In this document: positions 26,000-38,574 of the stretch, one piece after another | How the letters are laid out: each line of letters starts with the position of its first letter | Position numbering within the stretch: position 1 is the first letter of the stretch | NCBI GenBank assembly: GCA_009746045.1 | Contig: RPFO01000072.1 | Coordinates: 1,769,269 to 1,833,268, forward strand | Origin: Mesostigma viride | Taxonomy: Eukaryota > Streptophyta > Mesostigmatophyceae > Mesostigmatales > Mesostigmataceae | Reading direction: 5' to 3' | Length of the DNA stretch: 64,000 bases | Program-made: the position numbers and the translations under genes | The notes under the pieces: generated by a model | Seen by the model: the letters and a program-made list of their open reading frames with translations, nothing else | The model's database searches: none | Told to the model about the DNA's origin: nothing

Positions 26000-28270
26000 G
26001 TATGCTTCTCGCGTACACTACCGGTACTACAATCATGTCGCTATGTCGTTCTGAATTGCAGTACGCATGTCACTTATCAGAATTTCACTTTGATTTCACA
26101 TCATTTCGGTCAACCTAACCCCTAACACCCATTTACCCGGGGGAAAAAAATGAATGGCATTTGCAGCAAGGCTCATGCAAGACGAGTTCCTATTTCATAA
26201 AAAATTTCATTATTAAATGCAGGATTACATGTCATGCACAAAAATCCAACGCCTTCACAGAAAATAGCATATCAAGTCTTCTGACGACAATATCAAGTCA
26301 ATATCAAATTCGTGGCTTCTCTTCGTGGCTTGAAATACTGTTTCCATGCGGTGCTTAGGACAGCTCCGGGGATGTCGGCACCGCACAGAAGCTCCATCCG
26401 GGAGCAAGTGCGCCGGGGGAAGATGTTGTACATCCAGAGCTCGATATGTGCGGGAAGCCGTCGTGTTGGAAACCGAGGTGTCTGCACATAATTCCGCGCG
26501 CAGGCAGCTTGTGCCTTTACGGGGGAAGACCTGCGACACAAAAACCGTGTCCGGACAATGCAATACGGAGAAATGGCAACGGCAGATGGAGTCGGCTAAG
26601 GCCGCTTGTAAGGAAAGTGATTTTTAATGCACGAATAAATGTATAATGCATGCTACATCGCCATCGCTTGGGCGGTGAAAAGACAAGGACCAACCACATG
26701 CCCCCACCTACCCTTCGTGCATCCCGCCCTTGACGAGGCACAACCATGTGCCCCCACCTACCCTTTGTGCGTCCCTCCCTTGACAAGAAACAAGCACGTG
26801 CACCTATCTAACCTTTGTGCATCCCTTCCTTGGCAAGGAACAAGCACACCCACCCACCTACTCCACATGCATCCCTCCCTTGACAAGGAACAAGCACGAT
26901 CACCCAGCTACCCACTAGCACGGCAGCAAGGCAGACCTTACAATGGCAAGTGATGTTTATCGGTAGAAACTGTTAGACAACTAGCAAACGAGCCAGCCGG
27001 TGAAGAGCAAGGCACGCATGCAAGGAATTTGTCGTTGCCTATGTCTACGCTTGTGTTTGTCACTGCAGTTGAAATCTGCATTTGCATCAGCAGGCCCGAT
27101 CGAACCCCATGTCGCCACCCGCATTTCCACTTATACTTCACGGCCCCTTATTCTTCTCTTGTGCCTGCCTTTGCCCTAACTGTTACCCTAGCATCTGCCC
27201 TTGCCCCTATCCTTTGATCCCCAGTGTTTGCCGTTGCCCTCATCCTTTCCCTAGTGCCTGCCCTTGTCTTCATCTTTTCCCTTGTGCCTGCCCTTGCCCT
27301 TGTCCGTTCCCTCGTGCTTGACTTGTCCTAATCTCTTTCCCTTGCGCCTGCCCTTGCCCTTATCCGCTTCCCTTGTGCCTGCCCCTGCCCTTGCCCTTGT
27401 CATTTCCCTTGAGCCTGCCCTTTTGGCAAGCACAAGTGCCTTTGTCCTTTCCTTGGCCTTGTGCTTGCTCTTCCAGTTTCCCTTTCCTTTGCTCGTGCGG
27501 TTGCCTTTGCTCTTACCCGGGTGCTTGCCCTTGCCGTTTGCAAGCTGCATTATTGTCTTAGCAAGCTAGCAAGTGCAAACTGGCACTGAGCCAGAAATGC
27601 AAGCAAAGCAGCCAGTGTAAATAAGGATGGACGGGAACAGTAGAAAGCTAGGGGTGGCAACGGTGCTAGAGCTCATGGCAACAAGGTGGTCCCATTCTTG
27701 CTGCATTGGGTGCGTTGCGTGGGTGGGATATTGCGAGAGGGGGACATTCTTGCCTTGGTTGTGTTTTCACATGCACCCGGTGCTTGAATTTATGCGTGCA
27801 AGGGTGGCTGGTATCCCAACCAACAGCCTAAGAGGAAAAAGAGTGCTTAGAAAGCAAGAATGACTTAATGTTGGTAATAGCAGTGGCGGCGGCAGCAAAA
27901 ACTGTTGTTATAGATGCAAGCTACAACACTGCGGATGGTTTCTCACACTAATGTGGATAATGATAATGCATGCCACTTAACGGGACCATATAAACCACAA
28001 CAAGAATAAATCGTGAGAGCAAAAGAAAGGGGAGTACAAAATGGCCGGCTTACCTAGCTACAGCAAAAAAATTACATGAAAAACAAGATAACTCACCTTT
28101 GTCGCAGCAGTGACCATATCAGACAGCTCACAAAAACTTGTTGATCCTTGAAACTTCCTGCTTGAAGGCAGCCACCAACGGTCTGGAGTTTTCACCCCAG
28201 TCCTTCTCAACAGCCAAGGAAAAGGGAAAGAGAGAGGAGGGGTGCGGGAGGGACAAGAGAGCGGGGGTGG
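26000..28270. other. CACTA element 1 interior: tandem repeats, no confident gene
   Basis: 26,700-26,920 has tandem units of roughly 50-60 bp (CTTGACAAGGAACAAGCAC). 27,170-27,560 is a degenerate CCCTTGCCCTTGT minisatellite. On the minus strand a possible exon around 28,230-28,095 ends at AAAG/GTGAGT. The open frame at 26255-26563 (minus) is unrecognised. Confidence 0.4.
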
Positions 28271-28272
28271 GA

Positions 28273-28399
<127 letters not shown>

Positions 28400-29399
28400 G
28401 AGAAGTGCGGGTGGGGGTGGGAGAGGTGGGATGGAAGATTCACTACGTTAGCAGGCGACTAAACTGCTACAATGACACAAAACCACGGAGCTAGGCCCTT
28501 CACTCCATCAGATCAGAGTGAAAACCCATGTTGAAACTGGGACAAATGCCATTAGAATGTTACTATGACCGTGGCTAGTAAACGTGAATTGACACCCAGG
28601 TTGTGACTTCAACGATTGGAGGCAACCTTGCCAAGTCTCCCAAATGCAGTCGGCTAGACAAGCTTCACAAAAAACGCAGCAAACATGTTAACGTTGCTAA
28701 TATTCCAACGACGCGCATCCGCAGTCCGGCTGCCAATGAAGTCTTCTTGGTCGCCAGCTGTGCACAGAGGAGTAACCGCTAGAGACGCCAATTTGCGAAC
28801 AACTCATTACAATTACAAAGCGCAGGAAGCAGATGGCTATGCATCAACAATTACTTCCGCTCGCCCTCGTATTTAGCCAGGTCTATCTGCCCAAACTGGG
28901 TAAATGTTTTGCGATCGGTGAAATTGGCACTCTAGTGACTTACTTTCCCAGAAAGTGTCCATTCACACGACAACCGACTCACGCTCACACGTCGTGAGGA
29001 GTTGCCGATAGGATAAAGAAGCCGAACGATGAATTGCTGTACATAAATGCCACGCTAACGGCGTCGTGAACTGACTTCTTGCAATCACGATTAAAGTGCC
29101 CGGCCCAACAACAAATTGGCGACACACGACCCCGCAACTGGAAAAGAATTCTGGCCACATTGATATACATCGGTTTGATAAAGTAAAACCTCGCATTCGG
29201 TTCTGGCTAGCCTCAAACGCATGCGCCTTGAAACCTTTATCCTCCTGGCGGCCACAGTTTCTCGGTTCTCTGTTCCGTTGGTCGTGCCGCTAGCGTGCCA
29301 GCCGCTCCAGTCCCTAAAATTCAAATTCGTGTTGTTCGAGAAAACGTTGTCGGGTCGGCGACGGCACGATGCCGGGCCGGGCTGCATGGGCCATGGAGG

Positions 29400-29850
29400 G
29401 TGGTGGTACACAAATACCGTACAAGTGATACACAAATACGCTACAAGTGATACACAAATACCGCCAGTATAACAGCGGGTCGCTGCGTACCTGCCGTGGG
29501 AAGGAGGACAAGTGATACACAAATACGCTACAAGTGATACACAAATACCGTACAAGTGATACACAATTGCAGGCAGGACAACAGCGGGTCGCTGCGTACC
29601 TGCCGTGGGAAGGAGGACAAGTGATACACAAATACGCTACAAGTGATACACAAATACCGTACAAGTGATACACAATTGCAGCCAGGACAACAGCGGGTCG
29701 CTGCGTACCTGCCGTGGGAAGGAGGACAAGTGATACACAAATACGCTACAAGTGATACACAAATACCGTACAAGTGATACACAATTGCAGCCAGGACATG
29801 CAACAGCGGGTCGCTGCGTACCTGCCGCGGGAAGGAGGGGGGTGGTACAC
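29400..29850. repeat. 109-bp tandem repeat array
   Basis: AAGGAGGACAAGTGATACAC recurs at 29501, 29610 and 29719, giving a 109-bp period; a diverged unit ends near 29832. Inside each unit ACAAGTGATACACAAATAC occurs two or three times, so the array is itself nested. Minus-strand frames reading YHLYGICVSLV are repeat artefacts. Confidence 0.9.
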
Positions 29851-29869
29851 AAATATCCGACCTATATAT

Positions 29870-30300
29870 TAGCAATAGCCGCCGCCTATCAAACAGGTCC
29901 TATTCATCGCGAGCGTCAACGCCCCGTCATCGCCCCGTCATCGCCCGGCCGAGGGCCTTAACCTGTTAACTCTTTATTCGGAGTGATAGTCAACGACCTA
30001 TACTACCAATAGCTGCCGCATATCAAACATGGGCTTATCATCACGCCCGTCGAGGGCGATGACGGTGACGACCGTCACCGTCATCGCCCTCGACGGGCCA
30101 ACATCTAAACTCTTCTCTTAATCAACAATCTATATTACCAATAGCCGCCGCCTGTCAAACAGATCCTATTCATCACGCGCGTCAACGCCCCGTCATCGCC
30201 CCGTCATCGCCCCGTCATCGCTCCGTGATCGCCATGCCGACTGCCGAGGGCCAACCTCTTAACTCTTTATTCGGAGTAATAGTTAACTGCCGGCATTGCC
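29870..30300. repeat. Approx. 133-bp tandem repeats with CCCCGTCATCG sub-repeats
   Basis: AATAGCCGCCGCCTATCAAA-like starts occur at about 29874, 30008 and 30140. The first and third units contain CGCCCCGTCATCG in short tandem runs of differing number, while the middle unit has a long perfect palindrome in the same place. The following 30,300-31,310 contains no gene. Confidence 0.85.
30046..30097. repeat. Perfect 52-bp palindrome (25-bp arms, 2-bp loop)
   Basis: The arms start CCCGTCGAGGGCGATGACGG and pair perfectly with the right side, with only AC unpaired at the centre. The extruded or transcribed form would be a very stable hairpin. It lies in the middle unit of the 133-bp repeat. Confidence 0.9.
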
Positions 30301-31310
30301 ATACAAGAAGAAGCTCTCGATCCTAGGTATAGACTACCTCGGGTATCATCATCGTAATTGCTAGCATCGAGATCATTCATACCTACCGACGATGGCCAGC
30401 TGCAAAAGAAAAATGTCGACCAACAGACAGGACCTATCGCCGGGAACCCTCAAGGCAATAAGGGCGAGACAGGCTTTCACCGTTAAGTAAAGTTGTCCAC
30501 ATCGTGCTAAGGAATTTGTGCTAATCTATGAGTACCTATATGGACACTTTGTCGCATTTTTTACATGGCAAATAAGCGATGTATGTGTCATGTAGGCTGC
30601 CATTGGTGCATGCATGCATGGGCCAGCAATGATGGTCAGAGGTACATTGTGCCTATGAGATAATCATCGATTTGTTGATCAGCAAGTGATTCATTACGTG
30701 AGACAACAATATGTTTGGGGGCTAAGCTTCTTACATTGGTCACATGGCCCGCCATAATTGTTTTCTTATGTGTTTAAGGTTAGGACTCTGTTCATGACTG
30801 AACGTCATGAACGCGCTCTATTCATGACATTGATTAATTGATTTTAATTAGTCTCATGTCCATGTTGGGGGACCGGGATCTCTGAATTCCCCAAAGAAGA
30901 TATAGTGGAAGTCACCCCAAGACGTCAATATCCGTCAAGACGTCAATAACAACATGTATTCTGATCAGACATGTATGTCCACAGCTCAGCTAGTAGTCTA
31001 AAATATGGGCCTCGAGCTAATCTTGCACGCAAGCAATGCCTATCATCAAGGATTAATTAATGCCTATCAACAAGGAGACAATCATGCTTGTTAAATTTCC
31101 TAGGACCCACAACTGGGGGGTCGTAGTCTTTGACAATGTCCGCCTGGGCAACGCTACTAATCCTACACATCCGAGGTCCCATGTCTGAATAAGAGGGGTT
31201 GAGCGGATGACGCCAACAGTGTCTGTGCTCTGCATGTCAGCTAAAATCATACCGCGGAGACAAACATATGGCGGTATGTCCAATGTTGGCCACTGCGTCG
31301 CCTAACAGGT

Positions 31311-31345
31311 TCTTACATGGTCGGCAAGGGCCTGACCATGTAAGA
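31311..31345. repeat. 12-bp-arm hairpin
   Basis: TCTTACATGGTC and GACCATGTAAGA pair around an 11-base loop. It is isolated, not followed by a T-run and not next to a gene, so no terminator role is claimed. Confidence 0.7.
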
Positions 31346-31789
31346 AGATATCTCCCTGGCTGGCCAGTCCACAAGGAACCAGCACAGACCTCATCTGAAT
31401 CAACCTGATTAATTAACTAACTACTTAATTCATTTATTAAACTCATGCCCCCATTAGGGAGTCAAGGAGCATTAGCTAACCCCGATTAATTAATTAATTT
31501 AATTAATTAATTAAACACGTGCTCCTGTTGGGGAGTCACGGAGCACCGAAGTGCTTTTAATCCCTGTGTGTGGACAACAGGAGAAAGGGCAGAGACCCCC
31601 AGTCTCCTTCATGCCTAAGGCATGCCACAGCTGCATTCGGGAACGCTAGCTAAAGGGACACGCCAACGATCCGGCAATCTGTGGGTGCAATAAGACCCAT
31701 GTGAGCATGGCATAACACTAGGAGCGTGGGCAAGTAATCTCATCATAGCCAGGACGTAGCATGGCTGTACTAGGACTATACCCCGATCA

Positions 31790-32480
31790 ATGGATGGATG
31801 GATGGATGGATGGATGGATGGATGGATGGATGGATGGATGGATGGATGGATGGATGGATGGATGGATGGATGGATGGATGGATGGATGGATGGATGGATG
31901 GATGGATGGATGGATGGATGGATGGATGGATGGATGGATGGATGGATGGATGGATGGATGGATGGATGGATGGATGGATGGATGGATGGATGGATGGATG
32001 GATGGATGGATGGATGGATGGATGGATGGATGGATGGATGGATGGATGGATGGATGGATGGATGGATGGATGGATGGATGGATGGATGGATGGATGGATG
32101 GATGGATGGATGGATGGATGGATGGATGGATGGATGGATGGATGGATGGATGGATGGATGGATGGATGGATGGATGGATGGATGGATGGATGGATGGATG
32201 GATGGATGGATGGATGGATGGATGGATGGATGGATGGATGGATGGATGGATGGATGGATGGATGGATGGATGGATGGATGGATGGATGGATGGATGGATG
32301 GATGGATGGATGGATGGATGGATGGATGGATGGATGGATGGATGGATGGATGGATGGATGGATGGATGGATGGATGGATGGATGGATGGATGGATGGATG
32401 GATGGATGGATGGATGGATGGATGGATGGATGGATGGATGGATGGATGGATGGATGGATGGATGGATGGATGGATGGATG
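31790..32480. repeat. Giant pure tetranucleotide array (ATGG)n, about 172 units
   Basis: About 690 bp of uninterrupted ATGG/GATG repeat with no visible substitution. All frames are open in both directions (WMDG on plus, SIHP on minus), which creates several 230-320-codon artefact frames. Purity over this length implies recent expansion or a stabilising assembly choice. Confidence 0.97.
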
Positions 32481-32725
32481 TCAGGCTTGTCTTACATGAT
32501 GCAGTGGAACTTTGGTGCTGGAGGGTTAATTGTGGCCCGGTCTGGTTTAGCTTCAGTGCTCTCATGGCGGCCTTCATTTGTAATTATTTGAATGCATGCC
32601 CATTGGGCCATGCATAGTGTATATTTTTTACGCATGCACGCCCATTATGTATCGCTGGGTCCATCCCATCAATGCTTGTTTATTGCCAGGTCTGGTGTAA
32701 GTAAGTTAGTGCTATCTAGTCTGTG

Positions 32726-34690
32726 CCACGAGCCACGAGCCACGAGCCACGAGGTAGCCATGGCTGTCGGAGCTCATAACTTTCACGTTTGAGAGCCGAA
32801 TTCAGCTGTGAATACCACAATCGCTTCGTCTTTCTAAGACGCACATGCTGATATAATTTTCCGACGCTATTACGCAATATACGATGAGCAAACGCCTCTC
32901 GACGCAACGCAGCCTGGCGGCTGCGCTTAGCAATGAAAATACGTCTGCAGCCTCGGCTGCAGCTTCGCCAACCGGCCCAGATGGCAACGGTGACACTAGT
33001 AGTGCACTGGTGCTCGCCCAGCCTTCCGGGCTCGCCTCGCCATCAGCATCGCCTGAACCTAAGCGCAGTCGCTCTGCTGAGCCGCCCTGGGAAGAGCGCT
33101 CCTTTGACATCAACAGCCCCGGCTTCTGGCAACGCAGCGCCGGTTGGTTCATGGAAGACTTGTTTTTCGGCAATCACGCCTCGCTTCTAGCCCTGTGCGT
33201 GCACCTCACGTCCCACAACCGTGGACGCTGGCCTGGTGATGGCCGGCTTGTCGACCCCGCCGAGGCTCTCCCAATCATCCACCGCATGAGTCGCCCCAAG
33301 CTCCAACGCTTCGCCCTCTGCTCCCTTGTTGGACGCTCCGAATCCGAGATCTGGACTCCCAAACCGCCCCCCTTCCCCTCCGAAGCCTCCATCCGCACCC
33401 TCCTCAAGGAAGCTTTCGAGCAGCACGTGACCCCTCTTGCAGCAGATGTGGCGGCAATTGGCGGCACGCTGGCTGCTGAGCTTCCCACCATCCCCACCGC
33501 CACCGCCACCCTCCTCGCCTCCACCCCCCCCCCTCCACCGACTCCATCACCGCCCAGCTCCGTGACATCGACCAGCGCCTCAAGGATAATGCAATCGCTA
33601 TCGAGGTCTTGCAGAACACAGCAGGCCTCACCGCCCAGGCAGTGAAGGACATTGCCGCCAAGCCAGCCCCGGCGGGCCTGGCCGGCGATGCTCCTCCCAT
33701 CACGACCTGGGCGGACATGCTTAAGCAACATACCACCTCCACCACCTCCGCCGTCGCAGCCCAGCTCCAGCGGCAGACGCTTGACCTCCGCGAGGAGGCC
33801 GAGCTCGACAAGCGCAGCCTCAACGCCATACTCAAGAACTTGGACATGGAAGAAGGTGAGAATTCCGAGAAGCTTGCACGTGCGTTTGAGAGCAAAATCC
33901 TTGCACGCATGGGCCTTCTTGGTGAGATCAAGCTGACCGCCCACCGCCTCCCCCGCGCGCGGGGTAAGGCAGGGGCGCCTCCGCTTCTTCTCATCTTTGA
34001 TAGCCCAGCGGACAAGATTTCGTTTCTCAGACGCCGCAAGCGGCTCGCGAATACTCCCTTCACCGTGGACGACGACTTGACCCTGGCACAGCAACAACGG
34101 CGACGGGAGCTATGGCCGACCTACACCCAGCTCCGGCAGACCAAGGCGGGCCAGCCGGTGTACTGGAAGGGGGCGGCCATCTACGTCGGCCACAAGCCCT
34201 GGCAAGCGACCCCCTCGACCACCGCGGCCCCAGCAACTCCAGCCCCAGCCTAGGGGAATACAGCAGTAGTGTAGAATAGTTAGACAGTGGCCTTGTACAT
34301 GCCCGCCTACTACAGGCACTATACCAGCTGAGGCCTAGCCTTTTTAGTCATGTACATGTGTGCCTATGATGAGCCACACTCCAGACGATGCCTAGCCTTA
34401 TTTAGTAATGTTGTGCCCATGCAGGGAGTCACTCTCTGCTGAGAAGCCATGCCATAGCTCCTGTATAGCCATGATGATCTTCCCCCACATGCCACGCTCC
34501 CCCTTAACTGGGCATAGCGCGATACATCATGAGGGTGCAGGTGCCTCGGTGCACCTAGAGCAGGGGTAGCTTACATTCCCACCCTTGCATGAAGTAGCCT
34601 AGAATGTATTAAAAGCCATATGCCCCTTCTCAGGGCTATGTGCTACATCTACTCCCAACGGAGTGATGTTGATAATTAATTAATTAATTA
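32726..34690 (+). mobile_element. ORF1-only (HAL1-like) element, copy 2, full length
   Basis: Same structure and ends as copy 1: four CCACGAG heptamers (32726-32753), leader, ORF1, 3' region with CTCCCAACGGAG (34656-34667) and a TTAA-repeat tail (about 34674-34690). The flanks share ATCTAGTCT (32714-32722 and 34691-34699), a 9-bp target duplication. It lies inside CACTA element 1 and carries no reverse transcriptase. Confidence 0.85.
32884..34253 (+). pseudogene. ORF1 protein gene of copy 2, frame broken at a poly-C tract
   Basis: Very similar along its whole length to the intact ORF1 at 12331-13707. The first frame (32884-33645) matches residues 1 to about 215; the second (in frame from about 33545 to 34253) matches the coiled-coil, RRM-like and C-terminal regions. 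The break coincides with the poly-C/CCGCCT tract (33522-33545), one C and 6 bp shorter than in copy 1. Differences elsewhere are mostly substitutions that keep the protein pattern (for example DKRSLNAILKNLDMEEGENS), suggesting that the family evolved under selection before this copy broke. A sequencing indel in the homopolymer is an alternative. Confidence 0.75.
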
Positions 34691-34699
34691 ATCTAGTCT

Positions 34700-35050
34700 A
34701 CAAAATCCTCACTACACTTCTCCCCAAAGCGCCCCTTCCGCTTTGGGGGAGGGGGCTTACCCACATGGGCTGGCGTGTGAGCCGGGACATTGGTCTTCCA
34801 CCTCTTCTTGTTCTGCATAGGAACAGAGAGCGAAGAAATGCGGTGTGGGGACCCCTTCTCGTGGTAATGCGTTACATGTACTCCCCACCGGGCTTTGCTC
34901 TTCATGGGTTCATAAAGACAACAATTATTCAGTAAGAATTTAAAAAATTAGGAACATATATCCGTTGGGAGTCACTGTTACACATATACCTGAAAAGGGG
35001 CATATGATTTTAAATACATTCTGAGCTACAACCTGCACGTGCATGGGTTT
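34700..35050. repeat. Diverged 3' ends related to the ORF1-only family
   Basis: At 34,720-34,905 a segment shared with 56,800-57,000 (AAAGCGCCCCTTCCGCTT, GGGCTGGCGTGTGAGC, CTCTTCTTGTTCTGCATAG) ends in a diverged version of the 3' motif (ACATGTACTCCCCACCGG). At 34,965-35,035 a reverse-oriented 3' end (CCGTTGGGAGTCAC...GGGGCATATG) follows. These look like piled-up truncated insertions of related retroelements. Confidence 0.5.
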
Positions 35051-37570
35051 AGTTAACTGGCACCTATACTAGAGGCCTGACATGGGGTGGAGCTTCAGTG
35101 CTTCCCCGCCTTCTCCTTCTCCCACACTGGGTGCTCCGCGTCCTTCTTCTCCGGCCCTGCCCATGGGTGCACCGGCCCCGCCTCCTCCTTCTCCTCTCGG
35201 GACGATTCGCGCTCCACGCATGGCTGCAGCATCAGTTAGCACGGGCAAGACATAGCAGTAACCGCGCTATTGCTGTTCTAGCACCAGCCTAGCAGACTGC
35301 CATGATCACTCAGCAAACCCACGACAGCTAAACCCTTGGCTGTCACAACCAGTCCATGCATCATTAAGTATGGGTACAGGGAAAGCTTCCCGCATATCCA
35401 TGGCCATATGGATGGCAGCAACACAACGACTTGCCCCCTAGCCCCCCGTGCACACACAAAAACGTGGGTCGTGGCTTCCACGCCCCATCCGCCATGCATG
35501 ACAGCGCGTACCTTACTCGCATTCACACCGGGCTGCATCCCAGCGCCGTTGCTGTCCCCATGTGACACGTCGGCTGATTAAGCAGACACACAGCAGAGTC
35601 TGATGTAAACCGCTAAACCCCAAACCCATGCAGACCACAGTCAAGGACGCGTGCATGTCAAGCCATGCCAATTGTGAACCGTACAGCAATTTACTTTTCA
35701 AGCCTGAAGAGGTGGATAGCAGATACTAGCCTGGAAGAGGTTACAGGGGCACATGTCCATTAGCGAGCGGAACAACACAGCATACACCCTACAAGCGTAC
35801 CGCACAATGTCCTCCTGCAATTGTCTGCAGATCTCCCAATGCCGCAGACATCTCCACTGCTCTCATGGCGATTGCAAATGCTTCATGCCGCTGACATCTC
35901 CACTGCTCTCATGGCGATTGCAAATGCTTGATGCCGCACCTCTGCTTACAGCAGAAAAGCTTCCTCCGGGCGAGGCACCTGACTGGAACCAACACCCATT
36001 CCTTGGCTTCACAACGTGGCCATGACAGCATCGTGAATCTGCTTCGCCAACGCCCACACTTCAGGACCCGCGCCCTGCACCGCCATGGCCACAGGCTGCA
36101 CCGCTGCAATCGATGCAGCATTCACTGCCTGCGCCGCACCATGTACTGCATGCACGAAAGCCAATCCTGGCTCGGTTATCATGGTCTTGCCCGATTCCTG
36201 CTGCTTCTTCTTCTTCGATGCGGTCATGCGCACTTTATACCCCTTCCTCTCCAAGCACGCCTTCAGCACCTGGCTCGTGCGGTGCTGAATATGCTTCTGA
36301 AGGCGCGCCTTCTAAACACGAAATGTTGGCAATGTATGATTCCCAAACGGCATGATAGGCACATAATCAGTCCCATTAATTGCTTTGCGGCAGTCAATGC
36401 ACCAGAACACCTGTTGAAAAAAGAAGGTTATGCGCGCTAGCGATTACCCGCGGCAAGAAGCAATCAACACGCCTCGCTAACAACTGCAACCACAATGTAA
36501 TTCATGACGGGCCACTCACCGCTACCCTGCTCTCCTGATTCAATGTCTCCCCATTCTCAAGGCCTCCATTGTAAACCTCTCCGTCTTCACCATCGTCATC
36601 GTCTTCCTCTTCCTCCACTCCGACGTATCCGTGTTTCCTTTTCCTAAGATACCTAGGGTTGTTCAAGTCGTATGTGCGGCGTTGGCACACTTCCAACAAA
36701 ATTTTGGCCGCCTCTACCCATTACCATTTATTCGTACTATCATAACATATCCAGGCGTTTGAAAAATCATTCCCTCGTTCGAACTTCTACCCCTGGGCGT
36801 CCATGACGAGGCAGTCACGACGGGACGCAGATGCACAAAAATAAAACAAGGCGACATCCCTTCAATCATTGACCAAAAAACAGAATACGCGCAGAACTTG
36901 GATTTCAACACCACGCACCCATTACCAGCGAGCACGGCTGGCCTGCAACCGCCATCATTTCATAACCAGAAGCCAGGGCCCACACTCCATCCCGTTACCT
37001 CATCTTCCACGCACGGCTTCCGCTGCTTCCCTCTGCTCTTTCGCATTCTCCGCCAGCAACCTCGCCTTCTCCTCGTCCAACAATCCACTAAGAATAAAAT
37101 CCCCTCTATTGGACGCCATTCAGACGAACTTTGCTAGCGTCTTTTCACCGGCCCCAGCACACATAATCTATAGCCGCTTAATGACAACGGCCGACAACGA
37201 CAACTGCTGAATAGGCGAAAAAGGCTGATAACTACATTTTTATATTTCGCTGCATTTGCTAATAGACACGCACGTTCTCCCACTTCTCCATTACAATATA
37301 ATTATCCATCTGGCCGTGTACAGGCAAAGATCCCCGAAGTAGCTTACTGAAACGTATCTTACAGCATCGGATCACTGGCACCTAATCTACAGGTGGTAGA
37401 TTACCAACCAAGACCCGTCGCGGTAATTTACTCTGTCGGTAATGTACTACCAAAGATGTGCAGTCGTAACGTTACTCTTACTTACGGCTAGTAAAATTAC
37501 TACCAATCATCCTACGTAGTAATGATTACGGCGTTGGATCTCACGCCTCGGATCTAGGTAGTAAGATAAG
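35050..37570. other. CACTA element 1 right interior, possible minus-strand exons
   Basis: A 45-bp tandem duplication (CATCTCCACTGCTCTCATGG) lies at about 35,845-35,935. On the minus strand 36699-36525 is open and protein-like, with an acidic run (EEEEDDDDGEDGE), and ends at a strong splice donor (GCG/GTGAGT). Another minus-strand stretch at 36269-36009 contains a Lys run. They may be exons of a transposon-borne gene, but no family is recognised. 37,380-37,570 contains the right subterminal repeats. Confidence 0.35.
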
Positions 37571-37628
37571 ACCTCGTAATTTACGCCTCGGATGCTTTTT
37601 ACCACCCTCGGACGAAAAGTATAGTGAG

Positions 37629-37688
37629 GCAGCAGTGCAATACAAGGTTCTTCAGTCTCTGATGGACCCATCTCAGCAAGCTGTCTAA
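37629..37688 (+). CDS. Last 19 codons of the copia polyprotein
   Basis: Directly after the AG duplication the copia frame resumes (GCA GCA GTG CAA TAC AAG) and ends in TAA at 37686-37688. It joins in frame to codon AAG at 25640-25642 once the CACTA element and one AG are removed. A short tail after the DALTK-type motif is normal for copia. Confidence 0.7.
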   Translation, partial: AAVQYKVLQSLMDPSQQAV

Positions 37689-38009
37689 GCTGGTGCCTGG
37701 TTATAGGGCATTGGAGAGCAGATTGTGTGGTAGTGTCAGCATTGTGACTGGCATAATACTTGTATTTTACTCTGTACTAAGGCTCATGGACCATGGTACA
37801 CTCACTCTGATTTTAATCAGGATGCAGCCAGGCTTTGGCTGGGGTTCATGCTGTTGACTACACAAGGTTGACAGGTCCATTACAGACCATGTATTCTATT
37901 TAAAAGAAATGTATATTTGTACATACCTCTCACAATGGTCTGGGAACCTTTATTCTGGGGTTTATAGGGCGGGGTTCGATTCCCTGGTATTATGTTTCTA
38001 CAAGCTGGC
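37689..38009 (+). other. Copia 3' untranslated region
   Basis: Non-coding sequence between the copia stop codon and the gypsy insertion. It continues on the other side of the gypsy element at 55446. It contains a GGTTCGATTCC box near 37975 resembling an RNA polymerase III B-box, without a full tRNA fold. Confidence 0.5.
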
Positions 38010-38574
38010 TGTTACGTCGCGTAACAATTCGTTGTAGTTACGGACGTAAATTAGGTCCTTGGCCTCGGTTATTCCTAGGTTACGTGCAGTTCTAGTTTGG
38101 ACATGATTGTCCCCGTACTGTGGTATAGTGGGTGCCTTTGGGCGCCGCGCCGCGTACTATATTAGTGGTCCTTATCCTTTTGTAGAATGTAGTGGACAGG
38201 CGTGCATCTGTGCACCTGCTTGTGTTTCTGTGTTTCTGCAGGCGAGGGCCAGGTCGGCCCGAGCCTGTTGGACCGTTGGTGACCATTTATGCACGTTCCA
38301 CTCCTTGTGTGGTCACCCGGCGTGTGTTAAATGAATTAGCACATATTAGCTTGGGTCACGGCAGTTTAGTTGTGTTTCCTTCCTCTTTTCCTGGAGTAAA
38401 CGGGTTTGATTAAATGGTCTATGGCATATTACAGTAGTACATATGTAAATGCATTGAGATCTGGTTCGTCTCGGTCGTCTTTCGCTAGGGGTGTATATAG
38501 AAGCAGCCTCACTAGTTTAGGTAGTATCAGGACAGGTAGAGGTAGAGGTGGCGGCCGAGGCTTGCGGCGTAACA
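38010..38574 (+). repeat. 5' LTR of the gypsy element
   Basis: 565 bp, TG...CA ends with a short inverted terminal repeat TGTTACG/CGTAACA. Followed two bases later by TGGACTCGGAGG (38576-38587), a plausible primer-binding site because it begins TGG, complementary to a tRNA 3' CCA end. Small frames inside both LTRs are not genes. Confidence 0.9.

Noticed and set aside
29400..29850. CRISPR-like array
   Set aside because: The 109-bp units are contiguous tandem repeats without unique spacers, and the genome is eukaryotic.
29313..29875. Minus-strand frames with YHLYGICVSLVAYLC repeats suggestive of membrane segments
   Set aside because: They follow the 109-bp tandem array exactly and have no non-repetitive domain.
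31311..31345. Intrinsic transcription terminator
   Set aside because: The hairpin lacks a T-run and no gene ends nearby; such terminators are not expected in a nuclear genome.
31615..32617. Four 230-320-codon frames of WMDG or SIHP repeats on both strands
   Set aside because: They are produced entirely by the (ATGG)n microsatellite, which has no stop codon in any frame.
37900..37995. Possible tRNA gene around GGTTCGATTCC at about 37975
   Set aside because: Only the B-box/T-arm-like segment is convincing; no acceptor stem or anticodon arm can be folded.
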